Below, in pieces: positions 37,428 to 47,149 of a stretch of 64,000 nucleotides of DNA. The first letter of the stretch is position 1. Each line of letters opens with the position of its first letter. Source of the DNA: Coniella vitis (taxonomy: Eukaryota; Ascomycota; Sordariomycetes; Diaporthales; Schizoparmaceae); NCBI GenBank assembly GCA_011317545.1, contig WUJK01000001.1:2709001-2773000 (forward strand). Direction: 5' to 3'. The notes under the pieces are model-generated. The model ran no database searches. It saw only the letters and a list, made by a program, of their open reading frames with translations, and was not told the DNA's origin. The translations under genes were made by a program, and so were the position numbers.

Positions 37428-39316
37428 ATGGCTGATACCGAGGACACGCCCGGCGCAGCCGCTAGCGAAGAAATCAAGCCTTACAAGATTCACGTTAGTT
37501 TTCCTCCCGCTTGCTTCCTTCTTCCTTGTACTTACGCTTCTCGACCAGGTTTCCAGCAAATACCTGGACTTGACCAGGCGGAAACTCGAGCTCACCAGAC
37601 TTCCGCACGAAGGAGGCGCAGGCACCACCTCCCCTGGTCCTTCGGCAGACTGGTGGGAGCCCAAGCCGCAAATCGAGTCGCTCATTGACTTCTGGCTTGA
37701 GAAGTACTCGTGGCGCGACCACGAAGACACCCTCAACCAGACGCCCCAGTTCAGAACCGCCATTGCCATCCCCGGTGCCGACGCGCCTCTACGTCTGCAT
37801 TTTGTCCACGTCAAGTCCGCGCGCGATGGCGCCGTGCCCCTCATGTTGATCCCGCCGTTTCCCTTTTCCAATCTCGCACTCTTGCACCTCGTCGACCTCT
37901 TCACCAACCCACAAGATGATGCCAATGGCAAACAGGCCTTTGACCTCGTCATACCAGCCTTGCCTGGCCTGGGCTTCAGCGACCCCTTCTCCACCAACAC
38001 GCCCGAGATTGCAACCACAGCCGAGCTTCTCAACACGGTCATGACCCGTCTGGGGTACCAGCACTATCTCGTCACCAACTGCGGGCCCGCGCGCTTCTCG
38101 CCCGCCGAAATCGACTGGAAGCTCATCAACTACCTGTCGACACGCTACCAGAGCTCATGCATTGGCGCCCATTTTATTGCGCCCTCCCTGGCCAAGCCAA
38201 AGTTGTCCGAAGCGCCTATCGAGTGGGCCAAGTGGAAAATTGCCAGTACCCTGGGTGCGGCCATATTGGGATACAGCCAGCAGGATTTTTTTGCGCTCAA
38301 GTCAGCACCGACTGGCGCGCAGCGAGCAGACAGGACAGGCGATTTGACACCGGCAAAGTTGGGTCTGAATGGCGTGGGAATACGAGAACCTAACACTCTT
38401 GCGTAAGTGGCTTTGCTCTCCGTGCTCGAGACTTGGGAACTTGTTTCCTCTTCGTTACTGTACTGACGACAATGTATGCAGATACGCAATGTGCGATTCG
38501 CCAGTTGGCCTGCTTTCCATTGTCATGAGGGGATTAAGCCTCCAAGCTCCGCGCATGCAATTGCGGCCAGAGCAAATCATCACCTTCACTAACCTGGCTT
38601 GGCTTCCAGGGCCTGAGTATTCGATGCGTTTCTGGGCCCATTGCGCAGCTGAAAGCGACAGCGACAAAAAACCACAGGTCAACAAACCCAACGTCGGCAT
38701 CACAGTTTTTCTCGGCGGCGAACAAGATGACGATCAAATAGCGGCCGATGAAGCAGCGAACATCGCAAAGGAAGTCGGCGAGGGAGCAATTCGCCTCGAG
38801 AGCCGGAATCAAGTGGACATGGGTGCTGCGTATGCTTGCCCTGCTTGGGGCAAGGCACGCTACAATGTTCTCTTTTCCCAGCGCGTCTCGGGTATACCTG
38901 GCCTGCTGGCATGGGAAAGACCAAATGTTATCTTCGCTGGAGTAGCTGGCCTGGCAGCAGAGATACTGAAGGTCGATAAACGGCTCCAGCCTAAACAGGC
39001 ACCTTCGACAGCTCCTCTTGAGACGGTGGCGGTTGCAGCAGCAGCGGAGGAGGAGGAGCAGCCAGAAGACCCAAACAGGCAAGGACAGCGTGACGGCCTC
39101 AAGCCACCCGAGCGACCAACACTGGAGCAAGGCGACAGCTCAAGAACCCAGGTTGCGTCCGAACCACCGCCTAGTCCGAAAGGCAAGCAGGTTGAGGAGG
39201 CCCTCGAGGGCCCCGCCAATCCTGATAAAAGTAAGGACAAGGAATTCTCGCCAGAAGCATCCGTCGACACAGTCGTGCTGGTGACGGCGCCAGCTGGCGA
39301 AGAGATTAAGAAGTAA
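37428..39316 (+). CDS. epoxide-hydrolase-like alpha/beta hydrolase, nucleophile not seen
   Basis: Three exons, 37428-37493, 37549-38402 and 38482-39316, give 584 aa. The N-terminal EHN domain is clear: PYKIHVSSKYLDLTRRKLEL, then DWWEPKPQIESLIDFWLEKY and LHFVHVKS. The alpha/beta-hydrolase oxyanion-like IPALPGLGFSDPF follows. The nucleophile elbow normally reads GGDWG; here the segment is YLVTNCGPARFSPAEIDWK, so the catalytic aspartate is not where expected. The last 150 residues are an acidic, Pro/Glu-rich tail absent from true epoxide hydrolases. Many Pezizomycotina have this longer relative. It may bind rather than hydrolyse an epoxide or ester. No signal peptide, so cytosolic or peripheral location is likely. 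Confidence 0.82.
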
Positions 39317-40090
39317 ATTCTTGATACCGCACTAGATGGACAAGATCTCTTCCCACCTTCTCTTTTGTGTTTCCTCCCTTTCATAATGCTTTCAATGATA
39401 CCATCCTTGCCTCAAGTTGGAACGAGCGACAGTATACTTTATGATGCGCTTGGACTTTCTGGGTACTTGATTGAACCATAACTGTAATGAACATGAAGAT
39501 ATCGGTGGATAGCAATCATAGAAGACAATAGCCTCGATATGCATAGCATACAGAATAGATGATGCCAACAGATGGCTTTTCTTAAAACATGTTGGTTTGT
39601 GATTTATCAAAGAACCAGAAATAAATCACCCCAAAGATGAAAATTAGCAAGGACGTTCCATAAGCCACTGACGATGACATCAGAAATGCCCTATAGCCAG
39701 TACATACATAGTAGTACGTAGCGTGCGAGCCTGAGCAGGTCAGGCAGGCCTAACAAGCAGCAAGCAAACAAGCTACAGGGGTGGCCGCAGCAGGACAAGG
39801 GCCCTCCCCATCAAAACGTGGCCTTAGCTCCAAACGACCGTCCCCCAGTGTCTTTCATATGCTGCTGTGTTGTCATCTACAGTGGGAGAGAAGCCCATCA
39901 GTGGTGGACCCCTTCTTGGACAATTGACAACGATGTCCTCAACCATCGCATCCATTCTCAACCCCCGTTGACTAACAAATCGCTACCACCACAACCACCA
40001 CCAAAACAAACAAAGGAGACAAGAGGGAGCAGCAGTTCACTCTGCTATCACTCCCCGTATACTCCCCTCCACCTCTCCTAATCCTCCAAA
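39317..40090. other. intergenic, SPC3 promoter
   Basis: About 775 bp with TACATACATAGTAGTACGTAG at 39701-39721 and a C/A-rich leader before SPC3. No gene supported. Confidence 0.5.
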
Positions 40091-40563
40091 ATGTACACCT
40101 CCCTCGTCCGCCTCCAAAACACCTTCGGCTTCTTCACAACCCTCGCCTTTGTGATCGCCGTCCTCATCGCAGCCACCGACCTCCTCGCACCACGCACGCC
40201 CACCGGCTTCCTCAAAACAACCAATCTGCAGGTCGTCAAGGGAAGGCCGCACTACTACTCTACAAAGAAGGAGGAATATGCCTCCATCAAGTTCAACCTT
40301 GAGGCGGACTTTTCGAGCTTGTTTACCTGGAACACCAAGCAAGTCTTTGTGTACGTGACGGCCGAATGGGGCGGCGAAGCGGACCATGATCCCACTTCGA
40401 CCAATGTGACGAACCAGGCTGTTATCTGGGACAGCATTATCACGGCGCCTTCGTCGGATTACTTGGGAAATTACGGGCCGGCGACGTTGAAGAAGTTGCG
40501 CAAGAGCGCCGCGGGCAAGTCGATAGACCCGAGTCGGTATGTCATTTCTCTTCCATACCATGA

Positions 40564-40622
<59 letters not shown>

Positions 40623-40931
40623 CAAATCCTCCCCTTTTCTGGATTGTTTTATGCATGTGCTAACTTGACAACCTCAACCCTCGACAGCGGCATCCTCTCC
40701 CTCAGGAACCAACGTCCCAAATACCAAATCACCCACCCTTCGGGCAAAATGGCCGAAACAGACAACGTCCGCCTGCGCCTCCACTACAACGTTCAGCCCT
40801 GGTTCGGCTTCCTGACATGGAGCCAGTACAACAGCGACTTTGGGCGGTGGAAGGCGCTGAGCGGTGGTGTGAGCATGAGCCGTACCTTACCGCCTGTGAA
40901 GAAGTCGGATGACAAGAAGAAGTCTTCATGA
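40091..40931 (+). CDS. SPC3: signal peptidase complex subunit 3
   Basis: Two exons, 40091-40536 and 40688-40931, give 229 aa, close to fungal Spc3/SPC22. An N-terminal single span (FGFFTTLAFVIAVLIAATDLL, residues about 13-33) anchors a lumenal beta-sandwich with IKFNLEADFSSLFTWNTKQVFVYVTAEW, NQAVIWDSIITAP and YHYNVQPWFGFLTW-type motifs (here LHYNVQPWFGFLTW). Spc3 supports the Sec11 signal peptidase in the ER membrane. The intron at 40537-40687 contains a run of 57 T residues. A C-terminal lysine-rich tail (KKSDDKKKSS) completes it. It is the first of four secretory-pathway genes in this half of the window. Confidence 0.93.
40566..40622. repeat. 57-nt poly-T tract inside the SPC3 intron
   Basis: Uninterrupted T run on the sense strand of SPC3, between the donor GTATGT (40537) and the acceptor GACAG (40687). 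The run accounts for more than a third of the 151-nt intron. Confidence 0.97.
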
Positions 40932-41734
40932 AAGACCAAGGAGGGGGGGGAGGGGGGAAGCAGAGAACAGCAGGAATGAGGCTGCAATCATACCATATGA
41001 GTTGGGGTGAAGGCTCGATCGGTTTCTTGACAAGATGGAGCTTCAAGGGATTGAGGATGTGCTTGGAAGGGTATTTTACGGTGTCAAAACGAAATATTAT
41101 CCAAGACCAAAATAAATCGTAAGAGCCAAGAGCGCCAAAGGCTAGATACCTGAGGCTCAACGCGAGAATTCACTGGCGATATATGTTCCTTTAAGCAAAT
41201 TATGTCAACGCCCTTCAACGCGTGTACCTTGTTCACAGCAAACATCCGTACGACAGTGATGCTCGACTACGTAGTACAGAATGTGGTTAATTCTCCACCA
41301 TTTCAATGCCTCGATCCAACCAAGTCGCTTGCATAAATGATCAGTATGTGTCAATGTCAAGTCTTTTTCTTTCTCGTCTGTATCAATCATTGTTTGTCAT
41401 CTCTATCGTATAACTTTTTGACCCATACCATTCACCCACGCACAAACGCTACAATCATCCACGCTGTGTAAAACTCTTTTATGCGAAAATCACACCGTCG
41501 TCGAGCCCAGCCTAGTGTGCTGCTGAAACAGGTATGCCATTCAACAAGATACTTCTCAAATAAGCTGAATGTCCAAGCGCTGAGGCCGACCGAGAATGCC
41601 TTTTTTTTATCTTTGTTCGTATCAGATATTACGTCCAACCCCTAAAGGCGAACAATAAACCGCTACCAACACTCCCTATCCGGTCCTCGCTCCACCTTTT
41701 CCACATATTCCCCTCTCCTCCAGGTTCGCGAAAG
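40932..41734. other. intergenic, convergent 3' ends
   Basis: About 800 bp between SPC3 and XRN1 stop codons. Contains a CTACGTAGTAC motif (41267-41277). No gene supported. Confidence 0.5.
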
Positions 41735-44700
41735 CTATGCTGGCGACTGCTGTTGAGAAGCTCCGCCCCTTCCACGGCCCCGGCCGCCGCGACCCCTACC
41801 GCGGCCTCCTCCTCGTCCACCCCGCGCGTCGAGGCTAGCTGGTGGTGGGACGGCATTATAGTTGCCCTGCGCCTGGCTGTGCCCATTAACGCCCGAGCCT
41901 CCGCCATTACCGTTCGCATGACCGCCGCGCCCGCGCGGAGCACCACCGTTGTTGGCCCCACGGCCACCTCTGTAGCCATTCTGGTATCCTCCGCGTCCGC
42001 CACCCTGGTAGCCCTGCTGAGAAGTCTGGTTGTGCGACGGGCGGTAGACGAGGTTGCTAGGTTGAATGTTGAGCGAGCCGCGGTGGGATCCTCCACGGTG
42101 TCCATTGAGCGCACCGCGCCACGAGCCCGTGAGCGGCGCCGGAGCGGGCGCATCGCGGTAGTTCTTTCCAGAGCCACCGGGGGCGCCGTAGCCGCCGCTT
42201 GCAACGAGCGTCGTGAGCGAAGGGTGTGGCGCGCGCGCTAGTTGAGCCTTGGAGCCAATGACAACCTCGCGGCTAGTGAGGTTGAGCACCGACGTGGCAG
42301 GCACCGTTTGACCGCGGAAAGGAGGGCACCGGCCGTCAAGCGTGTTTCCACTCATGAAGGTAATGTCAAAGAGCACATCGAGGATTTTGTTGCTGCCTGC
42401 GCGGCTGATGCCAACCACGGTGCCACGGGAAGCGATGGGGACTTTGCCGACATCCTGGATGTACACAACACGATCACCAAGACGGAATGACTGGCCACCG
42501 AGTCTTTGCTCTGCATCACTGGGCTTCAACAGCGCGCTGCGTGGCACGCTATTGATTTTTTGAGGCGACGTGTCGGAGGCAGCAGCAAGAGCCGCCTCGG
42601 CAGCCTGTGCCAGCTCCATAACAACATTCGAGTCAAGCTGCTCGGCCTCCAGAGGAACCTTGGGGAAATTGTTGGTGCCCACGGATTTGAGATATTGAGC
42701 AATCTCCTTGACTCTGGCGGTCGCCGTCTTCTCGTCTGCCCAGATATCCGTAGCAACAACGTCCCTCTTTTGCACGTGTTTTTGCACACCTGCAAAGAAA
42801 TCAGGGAAGTTTTGCATGTACTCGGCAATCAGCTGAATTGCCTTGCGGCTGTACTCCCAGCCAGAGTCGGATTTCCTCGAGAAGCCAAGCACCTTCATCT
42901 TTCTAGATTCAAATTTGAGGTTGAGTCCCAGGTTGACCTTGAGTCCACCGACACCGACAACCTGATAAGAAGATGTGATCTTGCTGAAAGCAAGCGGGTG
43001 TAGGTTGAGGTCCCTGGCAACCTGGAATGAAGGGATGTATCTGTTCTCTCGATCGTGCTTGAAAATGATCTGCTTGGCAAAATCCGGCTCCTTGTTGTTC
43101 ATCTTTGAGACGGTAATATCCAGTTTGTTGCCGTCATATCCGATCACCGCAAGGGGCCTGCCGTAGTTGAAATCTCCAAGGTAGAAAGCACGCGTACCAA
43201 TGGGGAATTCCTCCTGAAGAGGAAGGGCAGCCTTTTCCAAAAATCGCTCATCCTCGTTGATAACCTCGTCCACAATCGTCTGCGAGGCATAAAAGTCGCG
43301 CATGCCAGGAATCTCGCCGTATTCCTTGATCGTGGCGCCTTCGTCGGTCTTGATCAGACCCTTGAGCATCTCGACGTGAACCATGGATTCCACGTCGCCA
43401 ATCAGAATGCCCAAGCGCTTGCTGTAGAAGTCCTCCCAGTACTTGGAGTTCTTGTTGAAGTCGTCGATTTCCTTGTTGGAGTGATCCCTGAGGACGACTT
43501 GGCCCGATCCATCCTCAGCCAGCGTGTAGTCAAAGAGCTCGTCCGAGACGCGGGCAATCTTGGCTTCTTGGAGAAAAGGGTAGCCAACGAAGCACCGCTG
43601 GCCAAGCTTGGCTTTGGCATGCTCCACCTTGCTTCGTATGGCCGAATCCGTAAGTGTAACCACCATGCTCTCATTTCGGCTATCCGCCTGGAACACATTG
43701 ACACCATGGAATCCGAGAGTCGCGTTGTAGGGCAAGGTAGCCAGACTGGGGAAGCCGGCAAGCGCAGACACGCTGAGCAGTGCACCATCCATCAGACCGT
43801 GCCTGTTGGCCAGGCCCTCAATCGGAGGTAGCTCAAAGATGTTTTCTACGCAATGACAGTGCGGTATATCGGGGAAGATACCCACCATGGAAGAGGGGTA
43901 AGTGAAATCGTACTCTGCAGAGTACGTGAACTTGATGGGTACACTATGTCCGTTTCTCCCCTTCTCATCGTCCGAGAGCTGCTCATTCTTTGGCGCCATG
44001 GCGTCCAACAGCCGCTTCTCATCAATAAAAGGAATTTTGATAACGGCTTCCCAATCCATCTTCTTGCCGTTCATGTCCAGTTCAAAGTCTCTTGGGTAGA
44101 AGTCAATGATGGGTGAGCTGGCGTTCGTCATCAGGTCCCAGTAAACCGTAGGCACGATCTTCTTACTGCGATCTGGAAGCACACCCATGAGCTGCTCAAA
44201 GGGCTTGAAAGGCTGACCGAGCTTAAAGTCAAGGTCGGCACCAAGACCCTTGATGACATCTGAAATGAGCGGCGCATAGTGGTATTGGTAAAACCAGGGC
44301 CAAGAGCAAATACCGCGGTAATAGTAATAGAGGACCCATTGGAGTCCCTGAACATAGTTTTCGCAAAGCTTCTTGAGCTCAGCCTCTTTGGTCTCTGGCG
44401 TCCACTCTGGGAACTTCTCGGCGTAGTACTTGTCCTTCCATTCCTGGAACTTTTGTTGGTAGAGGACCTCGTATTGTGCTTGAGCCTCGTCGGCAGACAG
44501 GTCCTGCACTTCGGCACTGTCGTACTTCTTGACAAGGCGGTTGATGGCAAGCTGAGACTCATCCTCTTCCTCCTCATCGCCATCCATTTCTGGCTTTGGC
44601 GGGAAGGAGATGACGAGGTGCCGCTCGCCCTCGTCGTCGGGGTCTGTCGACCAATTGAGGTTTGCAGTGTCCGCAAGGTCCTGCACAAATTTGCGATCGG

Positions 44701-45955
44701 CAGCATTCAGGCTTGTGCCGAGGTCGAGTGTTGGGGAGGTCCGCTTCGTCAGGAACGGCTTAATGTTCTGCTTCCACAGTGTCTTTTGCGCCGAAGTCAC
44801 ACTCAGCTTGCCCTTGGGTTTGGGAGCTGCCTTACCATTTTCAGCGACACGCTTGGATCGGAACCATTTCTGGTCCTCGGCCTCGTGCTCAAAGAAACGG
44901 TACTCCTCCTTGCTGAGCTCTTCTAGGAGCAGCCCAAGCCTCTTGAGATTCATGACGCCGTTTTCATTGATGTAGCCGTCGCATTGCGGTAGAACCTTCT
45001 TGTAGGTTCTGAACATCATGGCCAGAGCACCCTCGTTGATGTGAATGCGTGGGAGGTTGGGCAAAAAGTCATTACCCACAAAGAACGCCATGAGAATGAA
45101 ATCATCAATAACGTGCTCCATGTCGAATGGAAAACTCAGCGCCGTTGCGCCGCTTTCCTTGAGATCTTGAAACTCTAGCTCCAAGTACTCGCGGACAATG
45201 CACAGATGCATCAGGTAGAAATTTTGGTGCTCCAGTTCCTTGGACTGCACCTTGGACTGGCGGCCAAAGGTAACCTCCTCACGGAGGAGACAGAAGTGGG
45301 GGTCGTGGCTGAGCAGACCCAACATGATCAGATCCGCATCCAGACCGTACAAACAATGCCGCATGTTGGGATGATAATCCGGCTGCGCTCTCGCGTTGCG
45401 GATATATTCCATAATCTTATGCTCACCCTCTCCAGGCACTTCGTGGCCAGAGAGGACAATCTCACAGCCCTGCCACTCCTTGTCTTCGGTGACTTTCTTG
45501 TTGATGAAATATCTCAGCTGCTTCGACAGCTTGGCCATGAACTCCGTGCCGGGCGTGATACAGTTGCTGTCAAAGGGCTCTTCTTTGGGAAGTTCCTGGC
45601 CCTCGCGCAAGGCCTTTTCCCTAGCTTGTTCGGCATCCAGGGCGGTTCGGAATCGTCTTGCGCGCTGTTGGTTCATCTTGGCGCGGGGGGCAACACCATC
45701 GACAGCCATGAAGAAGAGCTGCTTCGGTTTGATTTTCCCAAACAAGTGCTCAATGTAGTTGAATATGCGAATAAACATCTCATCCTCGCTGAGACGGAAC
45801 TGGGTATCGTCCGAGTCCTTGTGGGTACAGTTGTGAATGATGCCGTTCATGTCGAGGTACAGCGCGTCAAACTCGGGGATACGGTTCTCTGCTATGAGCT
45901 GGGAAATGGCAGGATAGCGCTCAGAGAGCCACCTGAAGAACTTGGGAACACCCAT
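41735..45955 (-). CDS. XRN1: Xrn1 5'-3' exoribonuclease
   Basis: A single uninterrupted frame of 1406 aa. The N-terminus MGVPKFFRWLSERYPAISQL and catalytic residues of the XRN_N domain are all visible: D35 in YLDMNGIIH, the VDGVAPRAKMNQQR segment, GEGEHKIMEYIR, GLDADLIML and FFVGNDFLPNLPRI. The middle domain includes YYYRGICSWPWFYQYHYAPLISD. PAZ/Tudor, KOW-like and SH3-like regions follow (e.g. FRLGDRVVYIQDVGKVPIAS). The last 130 residues are RGG/glycine-rich (RGGRGRGRGG) and low complexity, likely RNA- or P-body-binding. Xrn1 degrades decapped mRNA in the cytoplasm. Absence of introns in a 4.2 kb gene is notable beside its multi-exon neighbours. Confidence 0.97.
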   Translation of the reverse strand: MGVPKFFRWLSERYPAISQLIAENRIPEFDALYLDMNGIIHNCTHKDSDDTQFRLSEDEMFIRIFNYIEHLFGKIKPKQLFFMAVDGVAPRAKMNQQRARRFRTALDAEQAREKALREGQELPKEEPFDSNCITPGTEFMAKLSKQLRYFINKKVTEDKEWQGCEIVLSGHEVPGEGEHKIMEYIRNARAQPDYHPNMRHCLYGLDADLIMLGLLSHDPHFCLLREEVTFGRQSKVQSKELEHQNFYLMHLCIVREYLELEFQDLKESGATALSFPFDMEHVIDDFILMAFFVGNDFLPNLPRIHINEGALAMMFRTYKKVLPQCDGYINENGVMNLKRLGLLLEELSKEEYRFFEHEAEDQKWFRSKRVAENGKAAPKPKGKLSVTSAQKTLWKQNIKPFLTKRTSPTLDLGTSLNAADRKFVQDLADTANLNWSTDPDDEGERHLVISFPPKPEMDGDEEEEDESQLAINRLVKKYDSAEVQDLSADEAQAQYEVLYQQKFQEWKDKYYAEKFPEWTPETKEAELKKLCENYVQGLQWVLYYYYRGICSWPWFYQYHYAPLISDVIKGLGADLDFKLGQPFKPFEQLMGVLPDRSKKIVPTVYWDLMTNASSPIIDFYPRDFELDMNGKKMDWEAVIKIPFIDEKRLLDAMAPKNEQLSDDEKGRNGHSVPIKFTYSAEYDFTYPSSMVGIFPDIPHCHCVENIFELPPIEGLANRHGLMDGALLSVSALAGFPSLATLPYNATLGFHGVNVFQADSRNESMVVTLTDSAIRSKVEHAKAKLGQRCFVGYPFLQEAKIARVSDELFDYTLAEDGSGQVVLRDHSNKEIDDFNKNSKYWEDFYSKRLGILIGDVESMVHVEMLKGLIKTDEGATIKEYGEIPGMRDFYASQTIVDEVINEDERFLEKAALPLQEEFPIGTRAFYLGDFNYGRPLAVIGYDGNKLDITVSKMNNKEPDFAKQIIFKHDRENRYIPSFQVARDLNLHPLAFSKITSSYQVVGVGGLKVNLGLNLKFESRKMKVLGFSRKSDSGWEYSRKAIQLIAEYMQNFPDFFAGVQKHVQKRDVVATDIWADEKTATARVKEIAQYLKSVGTNNFPKVPLEAEQLDSNVVMELAQAAEAALAAASDTSPQKINSVPRSALLKPSDAEQRLGGQSFRLGDRVVYIQDVGKVPIASRGTVVGISRAGSNKILDVLFDITFMSGNTLDGRCPPFRGQTVPATSVLNLTSREVVIGSKAQLARAPHPSLTTLVASGGYGAPGGSGKNYRDAPAPAPLTGSWRGALNGHRGGSHRGSLNIQPSNLVYRPSHNQTSQQGYQGGGRGGYQNGYRGGRGANNGGAPRGRGGHANGNGGGSGVNGHSQAQGNYNAVPPPASLDARGGRGGGRGRGRGGRGRGRGGASQQQSPA

Positions 45956-47149
45956 GGCGACTAAAGGTGCAGGCGCAATGTGGCTCGCGAACAGTGGAGT
46001 CGGAGGTTAAACAGTACTATGAGTCGATGCGCGCGACGAGTTGCAAGACGGATGATTGCTAGTGATACGGCGCGATAAATATGGCCGATTTTAGATAGAC
46101 GGAAAATACAAGCTGGTGCGTTGTCGTGCGAAAGAAGCAGTGGGAAGATGTCGGCTGCCTGACTGGCCCGCTGGCTGGCCTTGGGCGCGTAGTTATGGAG
46201 AGGGAGGAGAGAGACAAATGAAGGCAAGGAGAATGAAGAGTCCCTGTCAAGCCTATCTTTCCAACGAGAGGTGGAAATGTAAAAGCTTGTAGGCAAGAGG
46301 TCGGGCAGGAAATGCGCGCCAGCTGGGTGCAGAATGGTGAGGGGCGTTGCTACTGATGGTGATGCGACGAGTCGAAAGCCCAACGTTCGTTAATGCGGCA
46401 GCAGCTACGAACTCCCAGACGAGGTGGCACTGCAGGTGTGGAGATCCGTGCACGGGCCCTTGCTTGTACTCCAGTAGTGGTACTGTATACATAGTACAGG
46501 TATGATGTAGCTGAGTAACCTCATAGTAGCTTCCTCGTGCCCGGGTACTTGCCTTGCTAGCTATTGCGACTTTTGTTCAACCCATGTGTCTCTGTATGAA
46601 CTGTTTTCACACAGGTACACAGGAAAATTAACATATTTTATGAACACAGAATTCTCAAGAGCCATGTTTTGGTTTCTTCAACGCCTCTTCTCGTGATCAT
46701 TCAATGCTACTATGTACATCGTAGCAACTTGGGGGTGGGCCGGGGGCGTTTCCCATAGGCCCCTGACTCATACGGTCTGTCACAGTACATGGTATTGCTG
46801 CAAAGTGTCGCCTCCTTCGTTTGAAAGACCTGCTCTTTCTCTGGACAGGATAGACGGAAACACGGGGCTACACGGCGTCAGAGAATGCCATGAATGAATT
46901 TACACATCTAAGATTTTTGATCGTCTATTTGCTGACCAGCGGCTTAGGGTTTGGGCATTGCCTGACCAGCCCAGGAAGAGCAACCTAGAAGGATACTCAC
47001 GCCAACATATCGCTCGAAGCTGATAGCACACATAACTGAAGCTGCTCTTTCACCTATAAATCACATTGGTATCATGATATGCCTGCTATGTTCTACGCCC
47101 TTCCTTCTCCGGCCAGGTCTCTCCCCATTGCTTGCTAATTACACGCGCC
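45956..47149. other. intergenic, XRN1 promoter
   Basis: About 1.19 kb upstream of XRN1 and downstream of SEC39. Motifs GTACTGTATACATAGTAC (46480-46497) and CTACTATGTAC (46708-46718) occur. No gene supported. Confidence 0.5.

Noticed and set aside
45206..45964. 252-codon frame on the plus strand
   Set aside because: Lies antisense to the conserved catalytic part of XRN1, so it is a shadow frame.
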